Positions 41,910 to 50,973 of a stretch of DNA of 64,000 bases are shown here, piece after piece (position 1 is the first letter of the stretch; every line of letters starts with the position of its first letter). This DNA is from Chitinophagales bacterium (GTDB taxonomy: Bacteria > Bacteroidota > Bacteroidia > Chitinophagales > Saprospiraceae): the NCBI GenBank assembly GCA_013299105.1, contig JAAFJY010000036.1, forward strand, positions 1-64,000, given 5' to 3'. The position numbers and the translations under genes were made by a program. The notes under the pieces were generated by a model. The model ran no database searches, was not told the DNA's origin, and saw only the letters and a list, made by a program, of their open reading frames with translations.

Positions 41910-42983
41910 ATGATGAAGAAGTTTTTACCTTTTTTGTTGTACGCCAGCTTATTGATCGGAATAGTTTCCTGCATCACTCCTTTCGAAGCAGAAGTGCCTG
42001 ACGATGAGCGCAGCTTAACTGTACAGGCTTACCTCAGCAATATTGTGGGCGATACCAGGGTGGTTTTACAGCGGGCGGCCCCTTTTACAACCCAATCCTT
42101 GTTGGTGTCGGAAATAGGTGCTCAAGTCTGGGTCAGTGACCTAGAGGGCTCAAGGATTGAATTTTCAGAGGTGGAAAGGGGCCTTTACTTACCGCTTGAT
42201 CCAGGTTTTGTGGCCTTGCAAAATGGGCAATACACCCTTAACATCAACACCAGAGATGGTAAAAGCTATCGGTCAACTGCGGAACGATTACCCACACTTG
42301 TGCCCATCGAAAAAGTGTACCGAGAGCCAAGGTTTGAAGACCGGATAGTGGAGGGCCTTATCCAAACTTCCTGGGATGTGCTTCTAGATGCCCAAGATCC
42401 AGTTGAGCTGGGCAATTATTACCGTTGGTCCTGGGTGCATTATCTCACCGTACCTTTTTGTCAAATCGTTTTTGGCCCTCCTTTTGGAGGTGGCCCTGAC
42501 CGCCTGAATGGTTACCCTTGCTGTGATCAGCCCTGTTATGAAAAAGTTGTTTGTACGCAAAATTGCCTCAACTTGGGCCGGGATGCCCTCATCAACGGCA
42601 AAAAACTATCGCGCATCTTTATTCAAACCATTCCCCATTGCATCACCGAATATTATGTGGAGGTCCAGCAGCGTTCCATTTCGCAGGGTGCATATGATTA
42701 TTGGAGTACGGTACAACAATTGAGCGCCAATACCGGGGGCATGTTTGATGTGGCACCAGCTGCGGTGCGAGGCAATATTCGCAATTTGAGCGACCCACAG
42801 GATAAAGTATACGGGTATTTTGAGGTATCCAATGTGGCAGAAGTAGGTCTATTTTTAGACCGCACTCCTCAGGGGGCTGCATTGTTGTTTTGTGGACCCA
42901 CGGTGACGCCTTTTCCACTGGGCTGCTTTCCCTGCCAGGGTTTGAATCGCAGTACGGTCAAGCCTCGGTACTGGACCAAGTGA
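41910..42983 (+). CDS. DUF4249 lipoprotein, cysteine-rich, array member 3
   Basis: 357 residues from the first ATG of a double start at 41910/41913 (MMKKFLPFLLYASLLIGIVSC); an earlier in-frame ATG at 41871 precedes a non-signal segment. Lipobox IVSC, then ITPFEAEVPDD. Motifs: VWVSDLEGSRIEF, GNYYRWSWVHY, FGPPFGGGPDRLNG, PCCDQPCYEKVVCTQNCLN, YYVEVQQRSIS, CFPC and KPRYW. More similar to member 4 than to members 1 and 2, pointing to a later duplication of the 3-4 pair. Confidence 0.88.
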   Translation: MMKKFLPFLLYASLLIGIVSCITPFEAEVPDDERSLTVQAYLSNIVGDTRVVLQRAAPFTTQSLLVSEIGAQVWVSDLEGSRIEFSEVERGLYLPLDPGFVALQNGQYTLNINTRDGKSYRSTAERLPTLVPIEKVYREPRFEDRIVEGLIQTSWDVLLDAQDPVELGNYYRWSWVHYLTVPFCQIVFGPPFGGGPDRLNGYPCCDQPCYEKVVCTQNCLNLGRDALINGKKLSRIFIQTIPHCITEYYVEVQQRSISQGAYDYWSTVQQLSANTGGMFDVAPAAVRGNIRNLSDPQDKVYGYFEVSNVAEVGLFLDRTPQGAALLFCGPTVTPFPLGCFPCQGLNRSTVKPRYWTK

Positions 42984-43042
42984 TTCTGTTGTCATTGGCC
43001 GTGTTGCCAAAGTTTTTAAAACGCTATTACAAATCTTAATCA

Positions 43043-44152
43043 ATGTTCAGATCTAAATATTTTTGTGTGTCCAATGTGCCAAGAAGAATTCTAATTCCAC
43101 TTGTGCTTGGTGTAGTCTTATTGGTCAGTATTCATGCTTGCGTCACTCCCTTTGAAGCAGAAGTACCTTTTGCTGAAAACAGCTTGAGTGTACAAGCTTA
43201 TCTGAGTAATATATCGGGTGATAGTAAGGTGATTTTACAACGAATCGCCCCATACACGGTCGATGCGCTTTTGATTGGGGAGGCAAAAGCCCAGGTTTGG
43301 GTCAGTGATCTAACAGGGAAAAGAATCAATTTTTTGGAAAAAGAACGTGGTGTTTATTTCCCCATTGACCCCGATTTCATAGCAAAATCAGATGAACAAT
43401 ACACTTTGAGTTTCAGTACCAGTGATGGTCAAAACTATCGGTCATCTACTGAAAATATGCCAGTCTCCATCCCCATCAGCAAAGTTTATTACGAACCCAG
43501 GTACGAAAACAGAATAGTGGAAGGGCGAATTCAGACTGCTTGGGATGTTTTATTGGACACTCAAGACCCTGTGGAGCTAGGAAATTATTACCGTTGGGAT
43601 TGGGTGCATTATGAAACTACTCCCTTCTGCGACACCTATTTTGGGCGAGGTTTCGGAGGCGGCCCAGATCAACTTAATGGTATATCTTGTTGCCAGCAGC
43701 CTTGTTACGAAAAACAGGCCTGCACTCAAAATTGTGTAAACATTGGTAACGATGTGTTGTTCAACGGCAAAAAACTGTCGCGTATCCCTATCCAAACCAT
43801 TCCACATTGTGTCATTGAATATTATATCGAAGTCCAGCAGCGCTCTATCAATCAAGGCGCTTATGATTATTGGAAAGCCGTAGCACAATTGAGTGCCAAT
43901 ACGGGCGGGGTTTTTGATATAGCGCCAGCAGCCGTTCGAAGCAATATCCGCAATTTGAGTGAGCCCAATAAAAAGGTATATGGCTACTTTGAAGTATCAA
44001 ATGTGGTTGAAGTAGGATTGTTTTTGAATCGAATTGCCCCAGGCCCAGCTTTGCTGAGTTGTAAACCATACCCAATCCCTCAGCCCTTTGGCTGTGCACC
44101 TTGCCAGGGGGTGAATCGCAGCACGATCAAGCCCCGGTATTGGATCAAATGA
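43043..44152 (+). CDS. DUF4249 lipoprotein, cysteine-rich, array member 4
   Basis: 369 residues. Longer N-terminus (MFRSKYFCVSNVPRRILIPL) before the hydrophobic core and lipobox IHAC, then VTPFEAEVPFAENSLSVQAY. Shares with member 3 the segments YLSNI.GD..V(I/V)LQR, NRIVEGRIQTAWDVLLDTQDP, GFGGGPDQLNG, the CCxxPC...NC motif and CAPC with KPRYW. Its stop is one base from the stop of the convergent gene at 44154. No terminator is evident between them. Confidence 0.87.
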   Translation: MFRSKYFCVSNVPRRILIPLVLGVVLLVSIHACVTPFEAEVPFAENSLSVQAYLSNISGDSKVILQRIAPYTVDALLIGEAKAQVWVSDLTGKRINFLEKERGVYFPIDPDFIAKSDEQYTLSFSTSDGQNYRSSTENMPVSIPISKVYYEPRYENRIVEGRIQTAWDVLLDTQDPVELGNYYRWDWVHYETTPFCDTYFGRGFGGGPDQLNGISCCQQPCYEKQACTQNCVNIGNDVLFNGKKLSRIPIQTIPHCVIEYYIEVQQRSINQGAYDYWKAVAQLSANTGGVFDIAPAAVRSNIRNLSEPNKKVYGYFEVSNVVEVGLFLNRIAPGPALLSCKPYPIPQPFGCAPCQGVNRSTIKPRYWIK

Positions 44153-44153
44153 C

Positions 44154-44879
44154 TTATTTTTCACTTCCTTGTAAAGCTTTTTGGTCCGCAGCCAATTTCT
44201 CTTTACGGGCAATCTTTTGGTCGTTGTTGCTTTCGTAAATGGTATAAGCTTCGTACTTGGTAGGGTCTTTTTCGGCCCAGAGGTCTTTGCCAATGTTGCA
44301 AAGCACGATCAGTTCGGCATACAATTTATTGCCCTGCTCAATGCGGCGTTCTACTGAGATGTCGCGGTCGGCTACTTTGTCTTGTTGGATGTTCATGGCC
44401 GTTTCAAAGTCTTGGTGGGCATCCACCACTCTTTTGATCAAGGTTTCATTCACCCCCACTTCGGCCAAAAAGTCGATTTGCTGACGGGCTACCCTGACTG
44501 CCCGTCGGCCACAAAACAGCAACTGTGGATCACTCATGTCGCCCATTTTGGCGGTGCCAAACTTGCGGTAGCGGCCCGTGCGGTCGCTGTATTTGAGGGC
44601 TACACGGGTCATTAGGCTGCGGATGGCAGTCTTCAGTTTTTCAGCTGCTTCGTCCTTTTTTTCGGTCATCAACATTTGGTCACCCACCAGTTCGTCGTCG
44701 TCGGGCAGGCGATTGAATTGCTCACATTGCTGGCGAAAACCCTGCAAGCGGTGCAAATCATAACCATATTGTTCAAATAGTTTTTGATCCCGGTGTGCAT
44801 CGCGGATGCGTTCCATACACAACACATACAAGTCGGCATCGGGAAAGTTGTATTGGCGTTGAGAAGATTGCTTCTTCAT
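44154..44879 (-). CDS. Helical protein of unknown function
   Basis: 241 residues from the ATG at 44879 (MKKQSSQRQYNFPDADLYVL); an ATG at 44906 would start upstream of the mapped promoter -7 box and is rejected. Sequence is mostly amphipathic helix with charged stretches (TEKKDEAAEKLKTAIRSLMT, NQKIARKEKLAADQKA), with a glycine-rich short loop in the middle (KYSDRTGRYRKFGTAKMGDM). No signal peptide, so cytoplasmic. I recognise no family; similar roughly 240-residue proteins with TGRYRKFG are, to my memory, annotated hypothetical in Saprospiraceae. A good promoter (TTTG, 20 bases, TAAATTTG) precedes it. Confidence 0.68.
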   Translation of the reverse strand: MKKQSSQRQYNFPDADLYVLCMERIRDAHRDQKLFEQYGYDLHRLQGFRQQCEQFNRLPDDDELVGDQMLMTEKKDEAAEKLKTAIRSLMTRVALKYSDRTGRYRKFGTAKMGDMSDPQLLFCGRRAVRVARQQIDFLAEVGVNETLIKRVVDAHQDFETAMNIQQDKVADRDISVERRIEQGNKLYAELIVLCNIGKDLWAEKDPTKYEAYTIYESNNDQKIARKEKLAADQKALQGSEK

Positions 44880-44903
44880 AGTTGCTTGTTTATCTGGTAG
44901 GTA

Positions 44904-44935
44904 CAAATTTAAAGGGTAATATTGAAAAAAGCAAA
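44904..44935 (-). promoter_or_regulatory. Promoter of the helical protein gene
   Basis: On the minus strand TTTG (44935-44932), 20 bases, TAAATTTG (44911-44904): both boxes match the Bacteroidota consensus at the correct spacing. It ends 25 bases before the ATG at 44879 and decides that start. Confidence 0.75.
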
Positions 44936-45114
44936 TGTTTTGGTCAAAAAATAATAAAACTTATGTTAGGATTGATTTTACTCAGACTTAATTTTCTCTA
45001 TTTTAAAAATGTAACTAAAAAAGTGAAAAACATGAACTAGTAGACTAAGAACAAAACAACTGTCAATATTTTTGGTGAAATCCTACCAATTCAGAACTTC
45101 AGCATCCATGCCCC

Positions 45115-45225
45115 GACCGCGTAGCGGGCCAATTCTCTAATTCTTTCAAATTCTGGTTTTGTCAAAATCACACAAGAAATTCTGTAATGCTGTAATCCTG
45201 AAAATTCTGGTTTAGACAAACAAAT
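45115..45225 (-). repeat. Dispersed repeat, family C copy 2
   Basis: Read on the minus strand: TTTGTCTAAACCAGAATT, CAGGATTACAGCATTACAGA, then TTTGAAAGAATTAGAGAATT, and the hairpin CCGCtacGCGG (45127-45117). Same order of blocks as 13402-13508. Confidence 0.7.
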
Positions 45226-45269
45226 GCCTTGTTCGACTCTTGAGATTACGTTTCTCTGAAATTTTCAGT

Positions 45270-45300
45270 AAAAAAAGGGTAGGAGAATGGCCTCCTACCC
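45270..45300 (-). terminator. Terminator of the beta-barrel protein gene
   Basis: GGGTAGGAG (45277-45285) pairs with CTCCTACCC (45292-45300), nine perfect pairs. On the minus strand it is followed by seven T (45276-45270). It lies 34 bases after the stop at 45334. Confidence 0.85.
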
Positions 45301-45333
45301 AATAATTTTTCAGGCATATGGTATTTTACCAGC

Positions 45334-45987
45334 TTAATCCTGCGCAAAAATTAAGTAATTGACATGCAATCCTGCCAAAGCGTACCAATCCATGCGTACA
45401 ACGGGGGTGGCAGTCATCAGCCCATCAAGGTAATCGTGCATAGCCGGACGAAAACCCAATTCGGCGTCAAACAAAATGCGTTTGCCAAATTCTCGGCGAT
45501 AACCCATTCCAAAACTCATGATCAAATTGTGGTGAGATTGGGGCACTTTGTTTTTCTCCAAGTGCACCCCCACTTTGGAACGGCTGCTCAAAAAGCCCAT
45601 GCCGCCAAAAAAGTAAGGCTCTTTAACATTGCGTTCCAGGTAAGTGAAGCTGCGGCGCGGCCCTGCAAAAGGATGCCACTCCAGTTGGGTGCTCAATTCA
45701 GTAAACTGGGTGTTGAAACTAAAATTGCGCGTTTGATTGCGGGTGTATTGATCCGAACCCGAAAGACTTCCTTGGATCAACTGCGCTCGAAACGAAACTT
45801 TGGGTGAAGAGAAATAACGTAAATTCAAACCAAAAGCTGGTTTGGTTTGGCTTAAAACGGGCAAATCGGGTGCCAAATCGCCTAAATAATGGGTGCTGGA
45901 GAGAAACAAGCCTGCATCGAGGCTTTTTTGGGCAAAAATGGTGCTGAAGCTTGCCAAAACGCAAGCAATGATCAATGAACGTTGCAT
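45334..45987 (-). CDS. DUF6089-like outer-membrane beta-barrel protein
   Basis: 217 residues from the ATG at 45987 (MQRSLIIACVLASFSTIFA signal peptide); an ATG at 46011 adds eight residues before it. The mature protein starts with the barrel wording DAGLFLSSTHYLGDLAPD, typical of DUF6089 and related 8-strand barrels ('GVxxGxxxYxGDL'). Alternating hydrophobic/polar strands follow (FGLNLRYFSSPKVSFRAQLI, YFFGGMGFLSSRSKVGV, LIMSFGMGYRREF). Function unknown; some relatives belong to gliding or secretion complexes, which cannot be claimed here. A TATATTTG promoter box lies 88 bases upstream. Confidence 0.75.
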   Translation of the reverse strand: MQRSLIIACVLASFSTIFAQKSLDAGLFLSSTHYLGDLAPDLPVLSQTKPAFGLNLRYFSSPKVSFRAQLIQGSLSGSDQYTRNQTRNFSFNTQFTELSTQLEWHPFAGPRRSFTYLERNVKEPYFFGGMGFLSSRSKVGVHLEKNKVPQSHHNLIMSFGMGYRREFGKRILFDAELGFRPAMHDYLDGLMTATPVVRMDWYALAGLHVNYLIFAQD

Positions 45988-46074
45988 GAAATGTGGTTTA
46001 GTTGTAAACAATAGTCACAACTCGACATGCAAGATCGAACTGAAATCAGTGGAGATGAAATTAGGTGTATAATG

Positions 46075-46082
46075 CAAATATA
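46075..46082 (-). promoter_or_regulatory. -7 box for the beta-barrel gene
   Basis: TATATTTG on the minus strand is an exact TAnnTTTG match. No clear -33 at standard distance. Confidence 0.4.
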
Positions 46083-46185
46083 CAAAGTAATTTTGAACCA
46101 TGTATACTTTGATCGAAATTTTTTTCAACTACCGCCTTATCTTGCACCCGATCATCAACAGCTTCAAGCCTTAACCTAAGTAAAC

Positions 46186-47301
46186 ATGAGCTCAAACAAT
46201 TGGTACCAACTGAGCAATGAAAACCAGGTAGATTCGCCTTCCTTGCTGGTTTATCCTGAGCGCATTGCCCAAAACATCCAGCACATGTTGGATTTAGCTG
46301 GTTCAGCATCCCGTTTGATGCCGCACGTGAAGACCTACAAAATGCAGGAGGTGATCGAAATGATGCTACAAGCGGGCATCCGCCAGTTCAAAGCAGCCAC
46401 AATTGCCGAAGCAGAGCTTTGTGGCATGGCTGGGGTAGACCAGGTTTTGGTGGCCCACCAGTTGGTTGGGCCTAAGCTTGAGCGCTTGATAAAGTTGATC
46501 CATGCTTATCCGACCACTCGTTTTTGCTCGCTCATCGACAATCTCGATTCGGCCCAGTGGCACCAGGATTGGTATGCGCATTACGGCTTGGTAGGCCAGG
46601 TTTGGATCGACGTCAACAACGCAATGGACCGTTCCGGGCATCCGATGGATGGCGAATTGCTTGGATTTTACCAGGCGGCGAGTAAAATGCCCAACCTCAA
46701 AGTCCGGGGCCTACATGTGTACGATGGTGGGTTTCGCCAAACCGATTTTGAAGCCCGTAAAAAAGCCAGCGACGCCGCTTTCGAGGGTGTTTTTGCCTTA
46801 ATTGATCAAATCGAAAAAGCAGGTTTGCCCAAGCCCGAAGTGGTGGCTGGTGGTTCGCCTGCCTTCACAGTACACCGTTTGCGCAAAGGCATCATTTGCA
46901 GTCCGGGCACTTGCCTGATTTGGGATTATGGCTATGGCGACGGCCTACCAGATCAGCCTTTTGTATGGGCGGGCTTGGTGCTGACCCGCATCATTTCCAA
47001 ACCCAAAACGGGCTATATTACCCTGGATTTGGGCCACAAAGCCATCGCTTCCGAAAACCCAATCGACAAAAGGGTGCGTTTTTTGGACCGTAGTGACTAC
47101 AAATTCATTTCTCAAAGCGAGGAGCACCTGGTTTTGGAGGTCAGCGATTGGGAGAAACATAAAGTTGGTGAAATTTGGTATGGAGTGCCCTATCATATTT
47201 GTCCTACCATCAATTTGTATGAAGAAGCGGTGCTGGTGGAGAACAAGCGTGCCTTGGGAAACTGGCAGGTAATTGCCAGGAAGCGGAAGATCAGTATATA
47301 A
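46186..47301 (+). CDS. D-threonine aldolase-like PLP enzyme
   Basis: 371 residues. Alanine-racemase-type N-terminal barrel with the PLP lysine K49 in MPHVKTYK, and a C-terminal D-serine-dehydratase-like domain whose metal-binding His and Cys are in GVPYHICPTINLYEEAVL. This is the D-TA / DSD family (fold-type III), which cleaves D-threonine to glycine and acetaldehyde or dehydrates D-serine. Both use PLP and a divalent metal. The exact substrate is not decided by sequence. It precedes the methyltransferase gene by only six bases and shares its transcript. Confidence 0.88.
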   Translation: MSSNNWYQLSNENQVDSPSLLVYPERIAQNIQHMLDLAGSASRLMPHVKTYKMQEVIEMMLQAGIRQFKAATIAEAELCGMAGVDQVLVAHQLVGPKLERLIKLIHAYPTTRFCSLIDNLDSAQWHQDWYAHYGLVGQVWIDVNNAMDRSGHPMDGELLGFYQAASKMPNLKVRGLHVYDGGFRQTDFEARKKASDAAFEGVFALIDQIEKAGLPKPEVVAGGSPAFTVHRLRKGIICSPGTCLIWDYGYGDGLPDQPFVWAGLVLTRIISKPKTGYITLDLGHKAIASENPIDKRVRFLDRSDYKFISQSEEHLVLEVSDWEKHKVGEIWYGVPYHICPTINLYEEAVLVENKRALGNWQVIARKRKISI

Positions 47302-47307
47302 ATAGGT

Positions 47308-48243
47308 ATGGAAGAATTCATCAATCGCCTAAACAAGGTCAATCGCCATGTCAGCAAGTGGGCCCGCAAGCAAGGCATCACTTGCTACCGTATTTACGAT
47401 GACGACCTGACCAACTTCCCCTTTGTCATCGACCGTTACGAGCACGCCTTGCACGTGGCCGAATACCAGCGCAAGCACAACCTGAGTGAAGAAGAACACG
47501 AACTCAAAATCCAGCAATGCCTGGCTGTGATGGCCGAAGTGTTGGAAGTACAGCCCCAGGACGTTCACCTCAAAGAACGCCGCCGACAGAAGGGCTTGAG
47601 CCAATACGAAAAAGTAGATGCCAGCCAAAACCGCTTTTTGGTGCAAGAAAATGACTTGAGTTTCCTCGTCAATTTGAGCGATTACCTGGATACTGGTTTG
47701 TTTCTCGACCACCGCAATACCCGTCAATTGGTACGCGATCAAGCCCAGAACAAGCGATTTTTGAATCTTTTTGCCTACACAGGTTCTTTTACGGTGTATG
47801 CCATTGCAGGCGGGGCCAGCGAAACGGTCACCGTGGACCTTTCCAATACTTATTTGGACTGGGCAAAATCCAACTTGGCCGCCAATGGCTGGGCCAAAGA
47901 CATCGACAAAAAACACCATTTCATCAGAGCAGATGTGAAGGATTTCCTTTTTGGCCCCAATCCAGGTCTTTTTGACTTGGTGGTGGTCGATCCGCCTACT
48001 TTTTCGAATAGTAAAATGATGGATGACATTTTTGATGTACAGCGCGACCACGTGGGCTTGTTGAACCAAGTATTGCGCCTCACTGCGCCTGATGGCATCA
48101 TTTACTTTTCAACCAACCAACGCAGTTTTAAATTGCAAACGGAAGAAATCCGCGCTTCCAAAATCCAGAACATCAGCAATATAAGCGTGCCGCAGGATTT
48201 TCGGGACAAGAAAATTCACCAATGTTTTCGGATTTTTAAGTAA
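47308..48243 (+). CDS. Class I SAM-dependent methyltransferase, RlmK-like
   Basis: 311 residues. Begins with an RlmK/RlmI-type small domain (FINRLNKVNRHVSKWARKQG, CYRIYDDDLTNFPFVIDRYE), then a Rossmann methyltransferase fold with the SAM motif NLFAYTGSFTVYA (153-165) and the catalytic-type DPPTFSNS (228-235), plus FSTNQRSFK. In gamma-proteobacteria this is the C-terminal half of RlmKL, which makes m7G2069 in 23S rRNA; here it is a stand-alone protein, as in many Bacteroidota. The N-terminal RlmL half is not adjacent. Substrate by analogy. Confidence 0.85.
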   Translation: MEEFINRLNKVNRHVSKWARKQGITCYRIYDDDLTNFPFVIDRYEHALHVAEYQRKHNLSEEEHELKIQQCLAVMAEVLEVQPQDVHLKERRRQKGLSQYEKVDASQNRFLVQENDLSFLVNLSDYLDTGLFLDHRNTRQLVRDQAQNKRFLNLFAYTGSFTVYAIAGGASETVTVDLSNTYLDWAKSNLAANGWAKDIDKKHHFIRADVKDFLFGPNPGLFDLVVVDPPTFSNSKMMDDIFDVQRDHVGLLNQVLRLTAPDGIIYFSTNQRSFKLQTEEIRASKIQNISNISVPQDFRDKKIHQCFRIFK

Positions 48244-48271
48244 CATTGGGGCGTAAAATTCAAGGAAAATC

Positions 48272-49216
48272 ATGGTAGATTTACTTAGACCAGAGAAGAT
48301 AAAACCTTTGCAGCATCCTATTTTGGAAGCTCTCTTCGAATATGGCCCATCGCTGCCAGACCAAATCTTGGGAAAGCTACTCGACTTGCCGAGAGAATCG
48401 GCGATAGAAGACCTTGTAACAGTTATTCAATTCAGCGTTCGAAAGTTCGATAAAAATGGTAAAGAATGGGGATATGATTTTTCAGTGATCCATGCCTTAC
48501 TCTTATTATCATATTTTAGGGCAGAAGAAAAATTGCCTTTTCTGTCAGCGCTTTTTCATGAAGGTGATGACTGGATAGAGCATTTGATTTACGATTTTCT
48601 TACAGAAGATATGCCGCTAGTATTTTATTGTTGTGGCCAAAATCAAGTCCCAGCTTTAACGGCATATATCAAAGATTTCAGTGCTAAAAACGTATATTCT
48701 AAAAGTGCGGTCCTCGATGCTATGATATTGACAGCCCGAAAAAATCCGGATAGGAAATCAGAAATCCAAGAAGCAATCCATGATTTATTCGATTTTGTAT
48801 TGTCACAGGATGACGAAAATTTGATCGAAACTGATGATTTTATCTTTGTTTGTACTGATTTGACTGGCGTAGTCCAAGGATTCGGAGATCAGCGCTTTTT
48901 AGAAAAAGTAAAAATGCTGTATGACAAGGGCTGGATAGATCCATCCATGTATGGTACTTGGGAAGATTATGGAAAAAACTTCAATAAAATCCACTATATC
49001 AAGTCCTATGATGACATTTATGATTGGTATCAGGGGACAGGGAAATCATGGGCTCAATCAATTGAAAAGAGTGAACTTGCGGCTGCTTCAAAGTCTAATG
49101 GTAACAATTCTGCCTCAAGCCACAGCCCCATCAAAGCCGAGCCCAAAGTAGGCCGCAACGCCCCTTGTCCCTGCGGAAGCGGCAAAAAATACAAAAAATG
49201 CCACGGAAAGGCTTGA
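48272..49216 (+). CDS. DUF1186-like protein with C-terminal SEC-C zinc motif
   Basis: 314 residues. Helical-repeat (HEAT-like) main body about 1-230: [53 protein letters not shown] Ser/Asn-rich spacer (about 275-295) leads to a SEC-C motif at the end: [16 protein letters not shown], four-ligand zinc binding (CxCx8CH). SEC-C tags occur on SecA and many proteins of unknown function; this one may bind ribosome or other partners. Base composition is clearly more AT-rich than that of the neighbours, which suggests more recent acquisition. Partners are not evident. Confidence 0.8.
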   Translation: MVDLLRPEKIKPLQHPILEALFEYGPSLPDQILGKLLDLPRESAIEDLVTVIQFSVRKFDKNGKEWGYDFSVIHALLLLSYFRAEEKLPFLSALFHEGDDWIEHLIYDFLTEDMPLVFYCCGQNQVPALTAYIKDFSAKNVYSKSAVLDAMILTARKNPDRKSEIQEAIHDLFDFVLSQDDENLIETDDFIFVCTDLTGVVQGFGDQRFLEKVKMLYDKGWIDPSMYGTWEDYGKNFNKIHYIKSYDDIYDWYQGTGKSWAQSIEKSELAAASKSNGNNSASSHSPIKAEPKVGRNAPCPCGSGKKYKKCHGKA

Positions 49217-49240
49217 TTTGAGAGGGAAGAGTGCTATACT

Positions 49241-49583
49241 CAACCACTTTAGGTTATTGGCATTTCAGACTACCTTTCTAATGTCATGGCCCATGCAGCG
49301 CGTGAGCGGTGGCATGGTAGTATGACTAAAGCGAATGCTGAGAAAAAGAGGTTGTTTCTCAAGAGTTTACTCCAAAGAACAAGCGAGAACTAATCAATTT
49401 TAAATTTGAAAAAATCTCAAACCGTGCAAACGAGAACCTAAAACATGTCAAATTTCCCCAGCAAGCCCCTAAATCATATTTCGTAAGTCGTATGTCGTCT
49501 ATCGTATGTCAAAAAAATATGCCCAACAAGCCAGAGCTCATTTTGACTACTGATTTGCACAAAACCAGTAGTGGACGAGCATA
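49241..49583 (+). repeat. Dispersed intergenic repeat, family A copy 2
   Basis: Matches copy 1 (11523-11775) in order: AACCACTTTAGGTT, TTTCTAATGTCATGGC, an insertion of about 100 bases (about 49300-49400), CTCAAACCGTGCAAACGAGA, TTTCCCCAGCAAGCCCC, TCGTAAGTCGTATGTCGTCT, GATTTGCACAAAACCAGT. It fills the gap between two convergent genes and ends at the stop codon of the ROK gene. Confidence 0.75.
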
Positions 49584-49585
49584 AA

Positions 49586-50764
49586 TTACCCCTCCTCCGG
49601 CTGAAACACCTGCTCAAAAACCACCGCAAAAGCCCCCAGCATTTCGGCCCGGTCGCCCAGTTCTGATACTTTGATCTCACAATCGGTGGCCAATTGCGGC
49701 AGGCTGTGCAAGCTGATGCCCTTGTCAATGGCCGAACGCACGATGTCGCCCACAGTACTGAAGCCACCTCCTACTACGATCAGTTCTGGGTTGAAAATGT
49801 CGATCAAAACGGCCAGGGAGCGTCCCAATTGTTCGCCCATCGCGGCCATGATTTCGCGCAGTTCTTGATCGCCTTTTTCGGCCAGGTGAATGATCTGGCG
49901 GTAATGCAGGCGCTCGCCACGCAAAGCTTGGTAAGCATTTTCCAGGGCCTGACCGGAAACCACAGTTTCCAGGCAGCCTTTTTTGCCACAAACGCAACGC
50001 TTGTCATTGTTGGCAGCAAAAATATGCCCCAATTCACCCGCAAATCCCGAATGCCCCTGGTGCAATTGGTTGTTGGAAAAAATACCCGCTCCGAGCCCTC
50101 GACCAATGTTGAGGTAGATCACATCTTTCTTGCCTTGGGCCAGGCCAAAAGCTTTTTCACCCCTGGCCATGAGGTGGGTATCGTTGTGCAGGAAAACCGG
50201 GATTTTCCATTCGTCATAGAGCATTTTTGACAAAGGTTCTGCAAAATTCAAATAGGAATAACTGATGCCCTGTTTGGGGTCAACCCGTCCCGTGATGCCG
50301 ATGCAAATACCCAGAATTTTTTCTCTTGGCAGTTGTTTTTCCCGGATGATTTGGCTTACTTTTTGGGTCAAAAAGGCAAAGGATTCCGTTTTGTCGGCAA
50401 TGTTGAAATCATCGTTTTCGTACTCAAAAACGACTTCGTGCAACAAGTTGACGATGGTCAGTCGAAAAGAGCGCAACAGCAACTCAACGCCAATCACGTA
50501 GCCCTGGTTGGGATTGAGTGCATACATATTTGGTCGCCTGCCGCCAGAAGAATCGCGTTTTCCGCTGTCAACCAGGATGTTTTGTGCCAACATTTCTTCG
50601 ACTAATTTTGCACCAGTAGGCACACTCAAGCGGGTATGTGTACACAATTCAGGAATAGATTTGGCCCCCTCATTGAGCAAGAACCGAATCATGGCCCTTT
50701 TAATCTTTTTTTGCTTGACGTGGGTTGCGCTGTCATCTGGGTTTTCGAAGAAAGTCCAAATCAT
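49586..50764 (-). CDS. ROK family transcriptional regulator (NagC/XylR type)
   Basis: 392 residues. N-terminal winged helix (about 20-75: KKIKRAMIRFLLNEGAKSIPEL, SVPTGAKLVEEML) followed by a ROK sugar-kinase fold. The ROK zinc motif CVCGKKGC is present after GELGHIF, and ATP-site wording IGRGLGAGIF. Such proteins repress sugar-uptake or amino-sugar catabolism and respond to a sugar or its phosphate. It is divergent from the symporter/DUF4434/epimerase operon at 50974-55022, with operator-like palindromes between, so it most probably controls that operon. Whether the kinase activity survives is not decided. Confidence 0.88.
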   Translation of the reverse strand: MIWTFFENPDDSATHVKQKKIKRAMIRFLLNEGAKSIPELCTHTRLSVPTGAKLVEEMLAQNILVDSGKRDSSGGRRPNMYALNPNQGYVIGVELLLRSFRLTIVNLLHEVVFEYENDDFNIADKTESFAFLTQKVSQIIREKQLPREKILGICIGITGRVDPKQGISYSYLNFAEPLSKMLYDEWKIPVFLHNDTHLMARGEKAFGLAQGKKDVIYLNIGRGLGAGIFSNNQLHQGHSGFAGELGHIFAANNDKRCVCGKKGCLETVVSGQALENAYQALRGERLHYRQIIHLAEKGDQELREIMAAMGEQLGRSLAVLIDIFNPELIVVGGGFSTVGDIVRSAIDKGISLHSLPQLATDCEIKVSELGDRAEMLGAFAVVFEQVFQPEEG

Positions 50765-50796
50765 GTTTTTCGTTTGTTGGTAATTTGCAGGCTAGA

Positions 50797-50816
50797 TGTT
50801 TACAAGTTTATAAACA
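50797..50816. promoter_or_regulatory. Candidate ROK operator 1
   Basis: TGTTTA (50797-50802), eight bases, TAAACA (50811-50816); inside it lies the perfect 10-base palindrome GTTTATAAAC (50806-50815). Located between the divergent ROK gene and the symporter gene. Assignment to the regulator is by position. Confidence 0.45.
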
Positions 50817-50914
50817 ATTCGCAAATTATATTCTATTTTTTGTGCGATCGCCGTCTTTTACATGGCAAAGTAAAAGTAGAATGAAATTATTTAAGTTTTA
50901 GAAATACTTTTACT

Positions 50915-50930
50915 AAGTTTATGAATAATT
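50915..50930. promoter_or_regulatory. Candidate ROK operator 2
   Basis: AAGTTTATGAATAATT repeats the core of operator 1 (AAGTTTATAAACAATT) with two differences. It lies 45 bases before the symporter start, where a bound repressor would block transcription. Confidence 0.4.
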
Positions 50931-50973
50931 TTAGGATTCCAGCAGAAACAATGTCATCGGTAAAAACAAACGT

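Larger units (their letters stand above)
44936..45333. other. Gene-free region with repeat C2 and terminator
   Basis: About 400 bases with no supported gene: an AT-rich first half, the inverted copy of repeat family C (45115-45225), and a strong hairpin terminator (45277-45300). Confidence 0.6.
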
